From: CANJSG01 sp043744715
Lineage (GTDB): Bacteria > Verrucomicrobiota > Verrucomicrobiia > Limisphaerales > CANJSG01
Reading direction: 5' to 3'
DNA: 64,000 nt
Assembly (NCBI GenBank): GCA_043744715.1
Contig: JAYTUE010000214.1
Coordinates: forward strand, 1 to 64,000
Part shown: one piece after another, positions 32,503-40,073 of the stretch
Numbering within the stretch: position 1 is the stretch's first letter
How the letters are laid out: each line of letters begins with the position of its first letter
Translations under genes and position numbers: made by a program
Notes under the pieces: generated by a model
Told to the model about the DNA's origin: nothing
What the model saw: the letters and a program-made list of their open reading frames with translations, nothing else
Databases searched by the model: none

Positions 32503-33774
32503 ATGGCTCCCAAGACCAGCTTCCTTGACCGCGTCCTCGGCCGGATCGGCCGGCTGGATCCGCAGGGCGTGCAGACCGTGCTGGAGCGGCTGGCGCGAGA
32601 GAGGGCGTTTCTGGAGATGCTCTTCAACACCATCGAGGACGGCATCCTCGTGGTCGATGAAGCCGGACGGATCCTCTACTTCAACGAGGGTGCCGTGCGT
32701 CTCCTCAACCTTCCTCCGGACGGCGCGGACGGGGAACCGATCACCAAGTTTTTGCCGGAGCTGGATTGGAAGAGGCTCAGCAAACTGGACATCAAGGGCG
32801 GACCGCGCGTTGTCCGGCATGAGTTCGAGATCGCCTATCCGGAGCCTCGGTTCGTCCGGCTCTACGCGGCGCCCCTCGATGGCGATTCGAAGGGAAGTTC
32901 CGGGCTCGCGCTCATCCTGCACGACGCCACGGAGGCCCGGCAGGAAACCTTCGAGGCGATCGAAAGCGAGCGCATCCAGGCCCTGACGCTGCTGGCGGCC
33001 AGCGTGGCGCATGAGATCGGCAATCCGCTCAACGCGCTCCACATCCACCTCCAGCTCATCACCCGCGAATCGAAGAAGCTCCGGCAGGCGTTGAACGGCG
33101 GCGTCGGAGAAGGAGCGCTCCTGCGGGGACGAAAGCAGGCTTCCCCCATTGAGGCCGCGGAGATCCTCGACAAGGTCGACGGCTACCTCGACGTCGCCAA
33201 GGGCGAGATCACCCGGCTCGACTACATCATCACGCAGTTCCTCCAGGCCATCCGGCCGACAAAACCCAATCTCCATCCCGCGTCGCTCAACGACGTGGTC
33301 TTCGACACCCTGAACCTTTTGCGCCCGGAGATGGAGAACCGGGGGATCACCGTGCGGGACAAGTGCGCGCGCCAGCTGGCCCCGGTGCCATTGGATGTGG
33401 CGCAGATCAAGCAGGCATTGGTCAATCTGGTGAAGAACGCGATGCAGGCCATGAGCAAGGACGGCGTGCTGACGATGGCCACCGGCCAGACCAGCGAAGG
33501 CGTCTGGGTCAGCGTGACGGATTCTGGCGGCGGCATTCCGCCGGAACAGATCAACCGCATCTTCGAGCCTTTCTACACCACGAAGACGAAGGGAACGGGC
33601 CTCGGCCTCATGATCGTCCAGCGCATCGTCCGCGAACACGGCGGCCGCATCGAGCTGGAGAGCAACGTGGGCAGGGGAACGGTCTTCCGGATGTGGTTCC
33701 CGCTGGCCGAACGCCAGCCGAAGCTGCTGGCGGGGCCGACGTCGCCTTCGACCGGGGGAGCGGCGACTACCTGA
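32503..33774 (+). CDS. PAS-domain sensor histidine kinase
   Basis: A 423-residue soluble kinase with a PAS domain (about 35-150: F-N-T-I-E-D-G-I-L-V-V-D, G-R-I-L-Y-F-N) and a HisKA/HATPase module. The phosphoacceptor H170 lies in S-V-A-H-E-I-G-N-P-L-N. The N-box N-L-V-K-N-A-M-Q-A-M (308-317), G1 D-S-G-G-G-I (340-345), F-box F-E-P-F-Y-T-T-K and G2 G-T-G-L-G-L (364-369) are intact. No membrane segment is visible, so it should sense a cytoplasmic signal. The sequence style is NtrB-like, yet no response regulator gene is adjacent. A short 102-base gap separates it from corA. Confidence 0.92.
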   Translation: MAPKTSFLDRVLGRIGRLDPQGVQTVLERLARERAFLEMLFNTIEDGILVVDEAGRILYFNEGAVRLLNLPPDGADGEPITKFLPELDWKRLSKLDIKGGPRVVRHEFEIAYPEPRFVRLYAAPLDGDSKGSSGLALILHDATEARQETFEAIESERIQALTLLAASVAHEIGNPLNALHIHLQLITRESKKLRQALNGGVGEGALLRGRKQASPIEAAEILDKVDGYLDVAKGEITRLDYIITQFLQAIRPTKPNLHPASLNDVVFDTLNLLRPEMENRGITVRDKCARQLAPVPLDVAQIKQALVNLVKNAMQAMSKDGVLTMATGQTSEGVWVSVTDSGGGIPPEQINRIFEPFYTTKTKGTGLGLMIVQRIVREHGGRIELESNVGRGTVFRMWFPLAERQPKLLAGPTSPSTGGAATT

Positions 33775-33867
33775 AGTCGTGGCCATCCCATGCAGAGACG
33801 ACGGCCGGTTCGGGCTGACAAAGAATTTGGTAAGCCTCCCGTGCTTATGCGATCTCCGCAGGCGGGC

Positions 33868-34536
33868 TCAACTGGTTGTCGCACGCTCGCAGGCCAACGC
33901 GGCCAACATTGCGGGAAGCTCGTTGGCCGTCATTGGCCGCACGGAATTATCCGGCAGGACGAGGCCGAAGCCATCGCCGTAGGCGGGTCCGTTGGCGACG
34001 CAGGCATCCGTGCCGCCGTCAGTCAGTTGCTGGCGCGCCTTGGCAAGCACCCCCTCGCGGCCTCCGTCCACCTCGTATTTCCAGCCGACGATACAGGCTT
34101 TTGGAAAGAGTCCGCGGAGCCGGGGAAGAATTTTGGGCGTGGGCACGAGCTCGGCGAAGAGGCGGCCGCTCCGGGTGGAAAACTTGCCCGAGAGAATCTC
34201 CGTGAGGCCATCCTCCGGGCTGCCGTCGAAGACGCGTCCGAAGCGGAAGTCGCTCACCGCAGCCGCATGGAACACCGCGTCGGCACCGGTTTGGGCGAGC
34301 CGGATGAAGGCCGCTTCCAGGTCGGCGGTGCTGGAAAAAGTTTCCACCACGGTGCCGGCGACCGGCAGCGAATGGGTCGCGGCTTCGCCCCGGAGCAGCA
34401 CGACATCGTGGCCCTTCGATGCGAGATGCGCGGCCAGTTGCGAGCCGAGCCGGCCGGTGGAGAAATTGGTCAGGCGCCGGACTTCGTCCAACGGTTCGCA
34501 GGTGGGTCCGGCAGTGACGATGCAACGCAGTCGCAT
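33868..34536 (-). CDS. phosphopantothenoylcysteine synthetase domain (CoaB-like), stand-alone
   Basis: CoaB joins 4'-phosphopantothenate to cysteine in coenzyme A synthesis. The 222-residue protein from ATG 34536 has the CoaB start C-I-V-T-A-G-P-T-C-E-P-L-D-x-V-R-R-L-T-N-F-S-T-G, then F-H-A-A-A-V-S-D-F (about 90-98) and A-N-G-P-A-Y-G-D-G-F (about 183-192, matching the V-A-N-x-x region). The CoaC decarboxylase half of the usual CoaBC fusion is not encoded here. It may act with a separate CoaC elsewhere, or be a paralogue. The stop is near the PAS kinase gene end; the two are convergent. Confidence 0.8.
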   Translation of the reverse strand: MRLRCIVTAGPTCEPLDEVRRLTNFSTGRLGSQLAAHLASKGHDVVLLRGEAATHSLPVAGTVVETFSSTADLEAAFIRLAQTGADAVFHAAAVSDFRFGRVFDGSPEDGLTEILSGKFSTRSGRLFAELVPTPKILPRLRGLFPKACIVGWKYEVDGGREGVLAKARQQLTDGGTDACVANGPAYGDGFGLVLPDNSVRPMTANELPAMLAALACERATTS

Positions 34537-34589
34537 GGGTGGAGCGTCGGACGCGGAGGCGCGGGAGGCAAGGGCAGGGAACGCGCGTC

Positions 34590-34860
34590 CTATCTCCTGA
34601 AGAACGCGATCAGATCCGCCGGTTCCTGCGGCATGAGCGAGTGCGCGCCCATGGTCATCGAGCGGATGTTGCCGCGTTGCACGGTGGTCTCGTCTCCGCC
34701 CGCGATCCGCAATGTGATCGCCGAATCCGTCTCCGCCACGAGGAGGCCCGTCAACGCACGCCGTCGTCGCCATGCCGATGGCAGGCGGCGCATGTCCGCA
34801 GGAAAGGAGCAAGGAGCGGCCAGCACCCTTCTCCGGCCGAGGCTTGCCAGACAGGGCTAC
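34590..34860 (-). pseudogene. C-terminal heme-domain fragment of a PVC-type cytochrome c protein
   Basis: On the minus strand one frame encodes C-A-A-C-H-R-H-G (a C-x-x-C-H heme c motif, around 34800). The next frame encodes T-G-L-L-V-A-E-T-D-S-A-I-T-L-R, G-G-D-E-T-T-V-Q-R and S-L-M-P-Q-E-P-A-D-L-I-A-F-F-R-R to the stop at 34590. Together these match the end of the long membrane-bound dehydrogenases with heme c typical of Planctomycetes and Verrucomicrobia. The domain is split by a frameshift and nearly all the protein is missing. Confidence 0.6.
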
Positions 34861-35306
34861 CGTTTTGCCTGGTCGCGGCGGCCGTGGGCGTAGGCCTCGA
34901 AGACTCGTTTGATCTCGTCGCGGACGCGGCGGAAGACGGCCATCTTCTGCTCATCGGTTCCGATGGCATGGGCCGGATCGTCGAAGCCCCAGTGGTGCCG
35001 GTTGAGCTGGCCGGGATACATCGGGCAGGCCTGGTCGGCGTTGCCGCAGACGGTGATGACGGTCTCCACGTCGCGTTCGAGGAACGCGTCCATGTGCTTC
35101 GAGGTGTGGCCTGAGATGTCGATGCCGATCTCGGACATGGCGGCGATGCCGAGTGGATGGACGTAGCCGGCGGGCTTCGATCCCGCGCTCGCCACGTCGA
35201 AGAGCCCGTGCGAAGCCGCGCGCAGGATGCCTTCGGCCAAGTGGCTTCGGCACGAGTTGCCGGTGCAAAGGATGAGGATGAGCGGCTTGGTCTGCGGGTT
35301 GTTCAT
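34857..35306 (-). CDS. arsC: arsenate reductase, thioredoxin-coupled (ArsC)
   Basis: ArsC reduces arsenate to arsenite in the cytoplasm using three cysteines. The 149-residue protein has the phosphatase loop C-T-G-N-S-C-R-S (C14, R20), and the resolving pair V-C-G-N-A (C87) and A-C-P-M-Y-P (C94), seven residues apart as in the Staphylococcus aureus type. D-D-P (109-111) supplies the catalytic Asp. It is the last gene of the operon; its ATG overlaps the DUF6428 stop (35303-35306). Arsenite made here must leave by another protein, here probably the aquaporin. Confidence 0.93.
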   Translation of the reverse strand: MNNPQTKPLILILCTGNSCRSHLAEGILRAASHGLFDVASAGSKPAGYVHPLGIAAMSEIGIDISGHTSKHMDAFLERDVETVITVCGNADQACPMYPGQLNRHHWGFDDPAHAIGTDEQKMAVFRRVRDEIKRVFEAYAHGRRDQAKR

Positions 35307-35767
35307 GGCTTGCGGGAAATGGGTTTGAAGTTGAGGGCCTGGAAGTTGGTTGGCGGCACGCCGCACCGGTCCTGCGCGAGGCAATCGGCGTGGCGGATGC
35401 CCAACCGGATGACGAAGGCGGCCTCGGACTCCGTCGTCGCTTCGACCGGGAAGACGGAGAGGAACGGCGCCTCGTGTTCGACGTCCACCTCGGGGTCGAG
35501 TTCGCCGAAGAGCGGGGCGGCCTTCTCCAAGATCGAGAGCAGCTTGCCGGAGGTCAGACGGTGCGCCGTGTCGTCGGCGTGCCAGGTCTGCATCCGGCAG
35601 AAGGAGTCCTCGCGCCGGACACCGCCGCAGTCGACGAAGTGTTTGGAGATGCGGGCGACCTCCGTGACATGGGCGTGTGGCGGGATGGCGGTGCCGGTGG
35701 GCAGGACGAAGCGCACGGGTTTCTCGGGATGGAGCGCGAGGCTGGTCTTGAGCCGGGAGAGTTTCAT
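35303..35767 (-). CDS. DUF6428 family protein
   Basis: A 154-residue cytoplasmic protein of a family that recurs in arsenic operons, without a known reaction. It has L-H-P-E-K-P-V-R-F-V-L-P-T-G (12-25), I-P-P-H-A-H-V-T-E-V (28-37) with two possible metal-ligand His, D-C-G-G (46-49) and W-H-A-D-D-T-A-H-R-L (62-71) with two more His. The clustered His and Cys could bind metal or arsenite, which is inference. It overlaps arsC by four bases and follows the aquaporin gene by 22 bases, so it is cotranscribed. Confidence 0.8.
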   Translation of the reverse strand: MKLSRLKTSLALHPEKPVRFVLPTGTAIPPHAHVTEVARISKHFVDCGGVRREDSFCRMQTWHADDTAHRLTSGKLLSILEKAAPLFGELDPEVDVEHEAPFLSVFPVEATTESEAAFVIRLGIRHADCLAQDRCGVPPTNFQALNFKPISRKP

Positions 35768-35789
35768 GGGTGAAAAAAAAGGAGCGACT

Positions 35790-36446
35790 TCATGTCTTCG
35801 GAGTTGGCTGGCGGTTGAGAAATGCGCCGACGGGAACGGCAGCGGCCGCCCCGGCGACAGGGGCGACGAGGTAGAGCCACAGATGTTCGAGGTGCCCGGA
35901 GATCACCGCCGGAGCGAGGGAACGGAAAGGGTTCATCGACGCGCCGCAGACGGGTCCGGCGAACAGGGCCTCCAGCCCGATCATCCCTCCGATGGCGATG
36001 GCGGCGGTGATGCCCTTTTCCTTCGCCCCGGTGGAGACGTTGAGGATGACGAGCATGAGGAAGAAGGTCAGGCCGAACTCGAAGAGCAGGGATTGGAGGA
36101 TCGAGCCGGAGGGCAGCGTGGATCCGAGCCCGGCATTGGCCGGGAAGGCCATCTTCAGCGCCGCACTTGCGGCCAAAGCTCCGGCCAGCTGCGCGCCAAG
36201 GTATCCCGGCACGTCCACCCATCGAAAGCGTCCGGCCAGCGCGAACGCGGTGGTCACGGCCGGATTGAAGTGCGCGCCGCTGGTGTCGCCGAAGCCGTAG
36301 ATCAAAACCATGACGACCAGGCCGAAGACGAGGGCCACGCCCATGTGGCCGATGCCGCCGATCTGCTGGTCCACGACGATGGCGCCGGTTCCCGCGAAGA
36401 CCATGGCGAAGGTCCCGAGGGCTTCGCTGAGGAGGCGGCGCATCAT
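35790..36446 (-). CDS. aquaporin (AqpS-like MIP channel)
   Basis: MIP channels pass water, glycerol or uncharged metalloids; in some arsenic operons an aquaporin lets arsenite leave the cell down its gradient after ArsC acts. The 218-residue protein has six membrane segments, the first half-helix motif H-F-N-P-A-V-T (59-65) and the second S-M-N-P-F-R-S (170-176), where Phe replaces the usual Ala of N-P-A. The R175 selectivity arginine is kept. The start ATG overlaps the arsR stop. No ACR3 or ArsB pump is present in the operon, which supports a role in arsenite exit. Confidence 0.88.
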   Translation of the reverse strand: MMRRLLSEALGTFAMVFAGTGAIVVDQQIGGIGHMGVALVFGLVVMVLIYGFGDTSGAHFNPAVTTAFALAGRFRWVDVPGYLGAQLAGALAASAALKMAFPANAGLGSTLPSGSILQSLLFEFGLTFFLMLVILNVSTGAKEKGITAAIAIGGMIGLEALFAGPVCGASMNPFRSLAPAVISGHLEHLWLYLVAPVAGAAAAVPVGAFLNRQPTPKT

Positions 36447-36832
36447 CGTTTCTTCCCCGGCTTGGGCGGGCAGCAGGTGAAGCCCACGCAGCATTGCCCG
36501 TCCGTGCGGAGCGCCAGCCGCTTTTGCAGTTTGGCGGAGTCGGCCATGAGGGTCTTGTCGGAACCGAATGCCGGGTCGGCTTCGGTGAAGAACCGTTGCA
36601 GCAGGCGGGCCACGCCCGCATCCAGCGCGTAGTAGTTCCACTTGCCCTTGCGGCGCACGGTGACGAGTCCGGCATCGCGGATGATCTGGAGATGGGTCGA
36701 CAGGGTGGACTGGGAGACGTCCAGGGTGTCGCAGAGCTCGCAGACGCAGAGCTCGCCCTGCCGGAGGGCGTGGACGACGCGGAACCGGGTCTCGTCGGAC
36801 AGGGCCTTGGCCAGTTGTAGAACCCGCTGCAT
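36443..36832 (-). CDS. arsR: ArsR-family arsenic-responsive repressor
   Basis: A 129-residue winged-helix repressor. The metalloid site E-L-C-V-C-E-L-C (27-34: C29, C31, C34) lies at the start of the recognition module, and S-Q-S-T-L-S-T-H-L-Q (40-49) is the recognition helix. The unusual C-terminal tail adds four cysteines (C114, C115, C120, C121) before a basic end; these may bind arsenite or carry it. It is the first gene of the four-gene operon and overlaps the aquaporin gene by four bases. A palindromic site lies directly upstream at 36841-36862. Confidence 0.92.
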   Translation of the reverse strand: MQRVLQLAKALSDETRFRVVHALRQGELCVCELCDTLDVSQSTLSTHLQIIRDAGLVTVRRKGKWNYYALDAGVARLLQRFFTEADPAFGSDKTLMADSAKLQKRLALRTDGQCCVGFTCCPPKPGKKR

Positions 36833-36840
36833 GTGTTGTT

Positions 36841-36862
36841 CATATCGTGCTATCCCGATATG
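36841..36862 (-). promoter_or_regulatory. candidate ArsR operator
   Basis: CATATCG and CGATATG form a perfect 7-base inverted repeat with an 8-base spacer, starting 9 bases upstream of the arsR start codon. ArsR/SmtB repressors bind such A/T-flanked palindromes over their own promoters, so this is the likely autoregulatory site. The -10 element was not resolved. Confidence 0.7.
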
Positions 36863-36932
36863 ACAAGGAACAGTTTTGCCCGGCTCATTCCCGGGATTCC
36901 ATCAGGGCGGTTCCCGAGGTAGGCTTTGGTGC

Positions 36933-37217
36933 ATGGCATCTCGAAGAACTCCGCCGCCGCTTTGCCCGGTTTGTGACGAGCCGGTTCCACGGAACGCGTC
37001 GGCCTGCCCGAACTGCGGTTCCGACTGGGAGACCGGCTGGAACGAGGACGGGGATACGTCAGGGCGGATCGGGGTCGATACCGAGGAATTCGACTACGAG
37101 GAATTCACCAAGCGCGAGTTCGAGGGCAAGGAGCGGCCCGGTTCCAAGAGGACGCTCATATGGATCGGCTTTTGGTTGATCGTGGCGGCGATCATCGCGG
37201 CGCTGGCGTGGCGGTGA
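36933..37217 (+). CDS. zinc-ribbon protein with C-terminal membrane helix
   Basis: A 94-residue protein from ATG 36933. Two C-x2-C pairs (C-P-V-C near 10-13 and C-P-N-C near 24-27) form a zinc ribbon. An acidic linker (D-T-E-E-F-D-Y-E-E-F) follows, then a basic stretch and one C-terminal membrane helix (about 75-93). Such short ribbon-plus-anchor proteins are frequent and uncharacterised. It is divergent from arsR and shares that intergenic region, but there is no further evidence of a role in arsenic response. Confidence 0.8.
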   Translation: MASRRTPPPLCPVCDEPVPRNASACPNCGSDWETGWNEDGDTSGRIGVDTEEFDYEEFTKREFEGKERPGSKRTLIWIGFWLIVAAIIAALAWR

Positions 37218-37243
37218 AGCGGAGCGCCGGCTTCGTGGACCGG

Positions 37244-38221
37244 TCAGTTCGGTTTATGGACGGGAGCGCCGACTTGGATCCAGTGGATGATGTCGAGGAT
37301 CTCTTCGGGCATGAGGTGGCCCTTGCCCACGGGCGGCATGAGGTCTTCGTGCTCCTTGGGCAGAAGGATCAGCCGGACAAGCTCGCTGGCCAGCGGATCG
37401 CCGGCTTTGATGGTGGGTTTGCCGCTGTCGCCGCCCTTGGCCCATCCGTCGGACACATCAAGCCTCATGTCCCCCTTCTTCTTCTCGGCGCCGTGGCATT
37501 GGTAGCACTGCTTCTGCAGCACGGGCTGCACCTTCTCCGCATAGAGCAGCTCGCCGGGCGTCAAGCCGTTGGAGGACGCTTCCGGGTCGGCGTGGCCTTC
37601 CTCGAAGATGTCGCGGATGAAGGCCGGGGCATCCTTCGTCAGGTAGTTCGAGCCGTGGGAAAGGGTGCCGCCCTGGTGGCCCGCGATGCCGAGCGCCACG
37701 AGCGTGGTGGCCAGTAGTCCGCGGTAGCTCCAGAGCCAGGCCTTGGAGGCCGGATGGCGGCAGACGCCGATGACCACGCCGCCGGCGATGATGGCCAAGG
37801 CCCCGACGCTGATCCCGAACCATTTGTGCAGGCCGAGGGTGTTTTCATCATAGCCGCCTTCCGCCGCGCGCATGAGGCCGAGGGCCGCGGCCACGATGGC
37901 GCTGGCGGCGCCGAGGACGGTGACGAACCGCGTGATGCCGCGGAGTTCCTGCGACGGCCGGCGCCAGTAGAGGATCTCCAGCAGGAAGGACAGGGTGACG
38001 AAGCCGATCGGGTAATGGAGAACGAGATGGTGGAACGGCCCGAGGAAGGCCCTCCATTTGAACGGCTGCGCGGCATGGCCGGTCAAGGCGGCGGGAGCCG
38101 CGTTGGTCGCGGCCAAGACGACGGGGACGGCGATGAAGAGCAGCGCCACCGTGCCTGTCGCGAGATGTTTGCGGTAAGATTTCAATGTGGCGGTCCGGGT
38201 CGATGCCCCGTCGGGCGGCAT
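37244..38221 (-). CDS. membrane protein fused to a Planctomycete-type cytochrome c domain
   Basis: The 325-residue protein has an N-terminal hydrophobic segment (about 22-40) and a DUF2231-like membrane region (about 60-185, F-H-H-L-V-L-H-Y-P-I-G-F, with several His that could bind heme b). A C-terminal cytochrome c domain has the motif C-Y-Q-C-H (239-243) and likely axial Met in D-L-M-P-P-V-G-K-G (293-301). The E-K-V-Q-P-V-L-Q-K-Q-C-Y-Q-C-H-G phrase is the hallmark of the PSCyt1 group. It should sit in the inner membrane with the heme in the periplasm, and take part in electron transfer. Confidence 0.85.
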   Translation of the reverse strand: MPPDGASTRTATLKSYRKHLATGTVALLFIAVPVVLAATNAAPAALTGHAAQPFKWRAFLGPFHHLVLHYPIGFVTLSFLLEILYWRRPSQELRGITRFVTVLGAASAIVAAALGLMRAAEGGYDENTLGLHKWFGISVGALAIIAGGVVIGVCRHPASKAWLWSYRGLLATTLVALGIAGHQGGTLSHGSNYLTKDAPAFIRDIFEEGHADPEASSNGLTPGELLYAEKVQPVLQKQCYQCHGAEKKKGDMRLDVSDGWAKGGDSGKPTIKAGDPLASELVRLILLPKEHEDLMPPVGKGHLMPEEILDIIHWIQVGAPVHKPN

Positions 38222-38338
38222 TTGCGCGGCAATGCCATGGACGCTGGAATCGGCGGCTTGTTCGACCGCAAGGGCCGCGCCGGGCCCGAGTATGCGCAGG
38301 AGACCAGACGGGACCGCCAGAGGGAAAGTTTCGACCGC

Positions 38339-40066
38339 TCAGTGGTTCGAGGTGAGGAGCAGCACCTGTTCGAGGGTGGAAGTGCCCTCACGGACCTTGT
38401 CGAGGGCGACCATGCGGAGCGTCCTCATGCCTTCGGCCACGGCCATCTTGCCAATCTCGGACGCGCTGGCGCGCTTGATGACGAGCTTCCGGATCTCGTC
38501 GGTCACGGTCATGACCTCGATGATGGCGTAGCGGCCGGAGTAGCCGGATCCCTTGCAGCGTTCGCAGCCCCGGCCTTTGAAGAGCGGGACGTTCTTCCAC
38601 TGCGCCGCATCCAGATCGAGGTCCTCATACATCTTGTCGGGATACTGGACCGGTTCCTTGCAGGTGGGGCAGATGCGGCGCATGAGGCGCTGGGCGCAGC
38701 TGAGGATGACGGCGGAGGAGATGAGGAACGGCTCGATCTCCATGTCGTCCAGACGCGCGATGGCGCCCGGGGCGTCGTTGCAGTGCATCGTGCTGAGGAC
38801 CTGGTGGCCGGTGAGGGCGGCCTCGACGGCGATCTCGGCCGTCTCGGTGTCGCGGATCTCGCCGATCATGACGATGTCGGGGTCTTGGCGGAGAATGGAG
38901 CGGAGGGAGGAGGCGAAGGTGAGGCCGATCTCCTTCTTCACGGGCACCTGGTTGATGCCGGGGATCTGGAATTCGACCGGGTCCTCGACGGTGACGATGT
39001 TGTATTCCGGGCTATTGAGCTCGTTGAGCGCGGAGTAGAGCGTCGTGGTCTTGCCGGAGCCGGTGGGGCCTGTGACGAGGATGAGGCCGTGCGGGGCCGC
39101 CACGGCGGCCTTGAAGCGCTTGAGGGTGGCGGGGTCCATGCCCAGTTTGTCGATGCTCGCGGAGAGGTTCGACTTGTCGAGGATGCGGAGCACGCACTTC
39201 TCGCCGTGGACGGTGGGAAGGAGGCTGACGCGGAGGTCGATGTCCTTGCCCGAGACCTTGACCCGCATGCGGCCGTCCTGGGGGAGGCGGCGCTCGGCGA
39301 TGTCGAGGTTGCTCATGATCTTGAGCCGGGAAATGAGCGCGACGTAGAGGCTCTTGGGCGGCGAAGGCTGGTCGACGAGGGCGCCGTCGGTGCGGTAGCG
39401 GAGGCGGACCATCTTCTCGAAGGGCTCGATGTGGATGTCGCTCGCGCGTTCGCGGATGGCGTTCACGAGGATGAGGTTGGCCAGCTTGATGACCGGGGCC
39501 TCCTCGCCCATCGTGGCCAGCGCGCCGATGTCGAGCTTCTCGGCCTCCTCCTGCGTGATCTGGAGGTCGCCTGCGTCCTCGCCTTCCTGGGCCTTGAGGA
39601 ATTCCTCCATCGACGACTGCTGGCTGCCGATATTGTTGATCTTGTCGACGATGGCCTTTTCCGGGGCGATCATCGGCGAGACTTCCAGCTTGGTGATGCG
39701 GCGGACGTCGTCGAGGGCGACGACGTTCAACGGGTCGGCCATGGCGACGAACAGCCGCCCGCCGATCCGGGAGACGGCGATCAGCTTGTGCCGGCTCGCG
39801 AGGTCGCGCGGGACGAGGTCGAAGACATCCGGGGGAATGCCGGTGCGGGCCAGGTTGACCGGCGGGACGTTGTGGACGCGGCCGAGGCAGACGGTCAGGT
39901 CGGCTTCGGTGACGTAGGCCTTGTCGACGACCAGCTTGATCAGCCGGACGCCTTCCTTCTTCTGCTTTTCGACGAGCTCCTCGACCTGCTTGGCCGTGAG
40001 AAGCCCGTCCTCCACGAGGGCGTCAGCGATTTTTTCGCCGAAGGTTTTTACGGGGGCGACGGCCAT
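38339..40066 (-). CDS. GspE/PilB-type secretion or pilus assembly ATPase
   Basis: This cytoplasmic hexameric ATPase drives type II secretion or type IV pilus extension. The 575-residue protein has an N-terminal MshEN/GspE-N domain (about 1-165), an ATPase domain with Walker A G-P-T-G-S-G-K-T-T (333-341), Asp box V-T-V-E-D-P-V-E (358-365), Walker B D-I-V-M-I-G-E-I-R-D (397-406) and His box G-H-Q-V-L-S-T-M-H (420-428), and the tetracysteine zinc motif C-P-T-C (466-469) and C-E-R-C (501-504). Which machine it serves cannot be told from this window. The neighbour at 40074 encodes a second N-terminal-type domain. Confidence 0.92.
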   Translation of the reverse strand: MAVAPVKTFGEKIADALVEDGLLTAKQVEELVEKQKKEGVRLIKLVVDKAYVTEADLTVCLGRVHNVPPVNLARTGIPPDVFDLVPRDLASRHKLIAVSRIGGRLFVAMADPLNVVALDDVRRITKLEVSPMIAPEKAIVDKINNIGSQQSSMEEFLKAQEGEDAGDLQITQEEAEKLDIGALATMGEEAPVIKLANLILVNAIRERASDIHIEPFEKMVRLRYRTDGALVDQPSPPKSLYVALISRLKIMSNLDIAERRLPQDGRMRVKVSGKDIDLRVSLLPTVHGEKCVLRILDKSNLSASIDKLGMDPATLKRFKAAVAAPHGLILVTGPTGSGKTTTLYSALNELNSPEYNIVTVEDPVEFQIPGINQVPVKKEIGLTFASSLRSILRQDPDIVMIGEIRDTETAEIAVEAALTGHQVLSTMHCNDAPGAIARLDDMEIEPFLISSAVILSCAQRLMRRICPTCKEPVQYPDKMYEDLDLDAAQWKNVPLFKGRGCERCKGSGYSGRYAIIEVMTVTDEIRKLVIKRASASEIGKMAVAEGMRTLRMVALDKVREGTSTLEQVLLLTSNH

Positions 40067-40073
40067 GGTCGGT

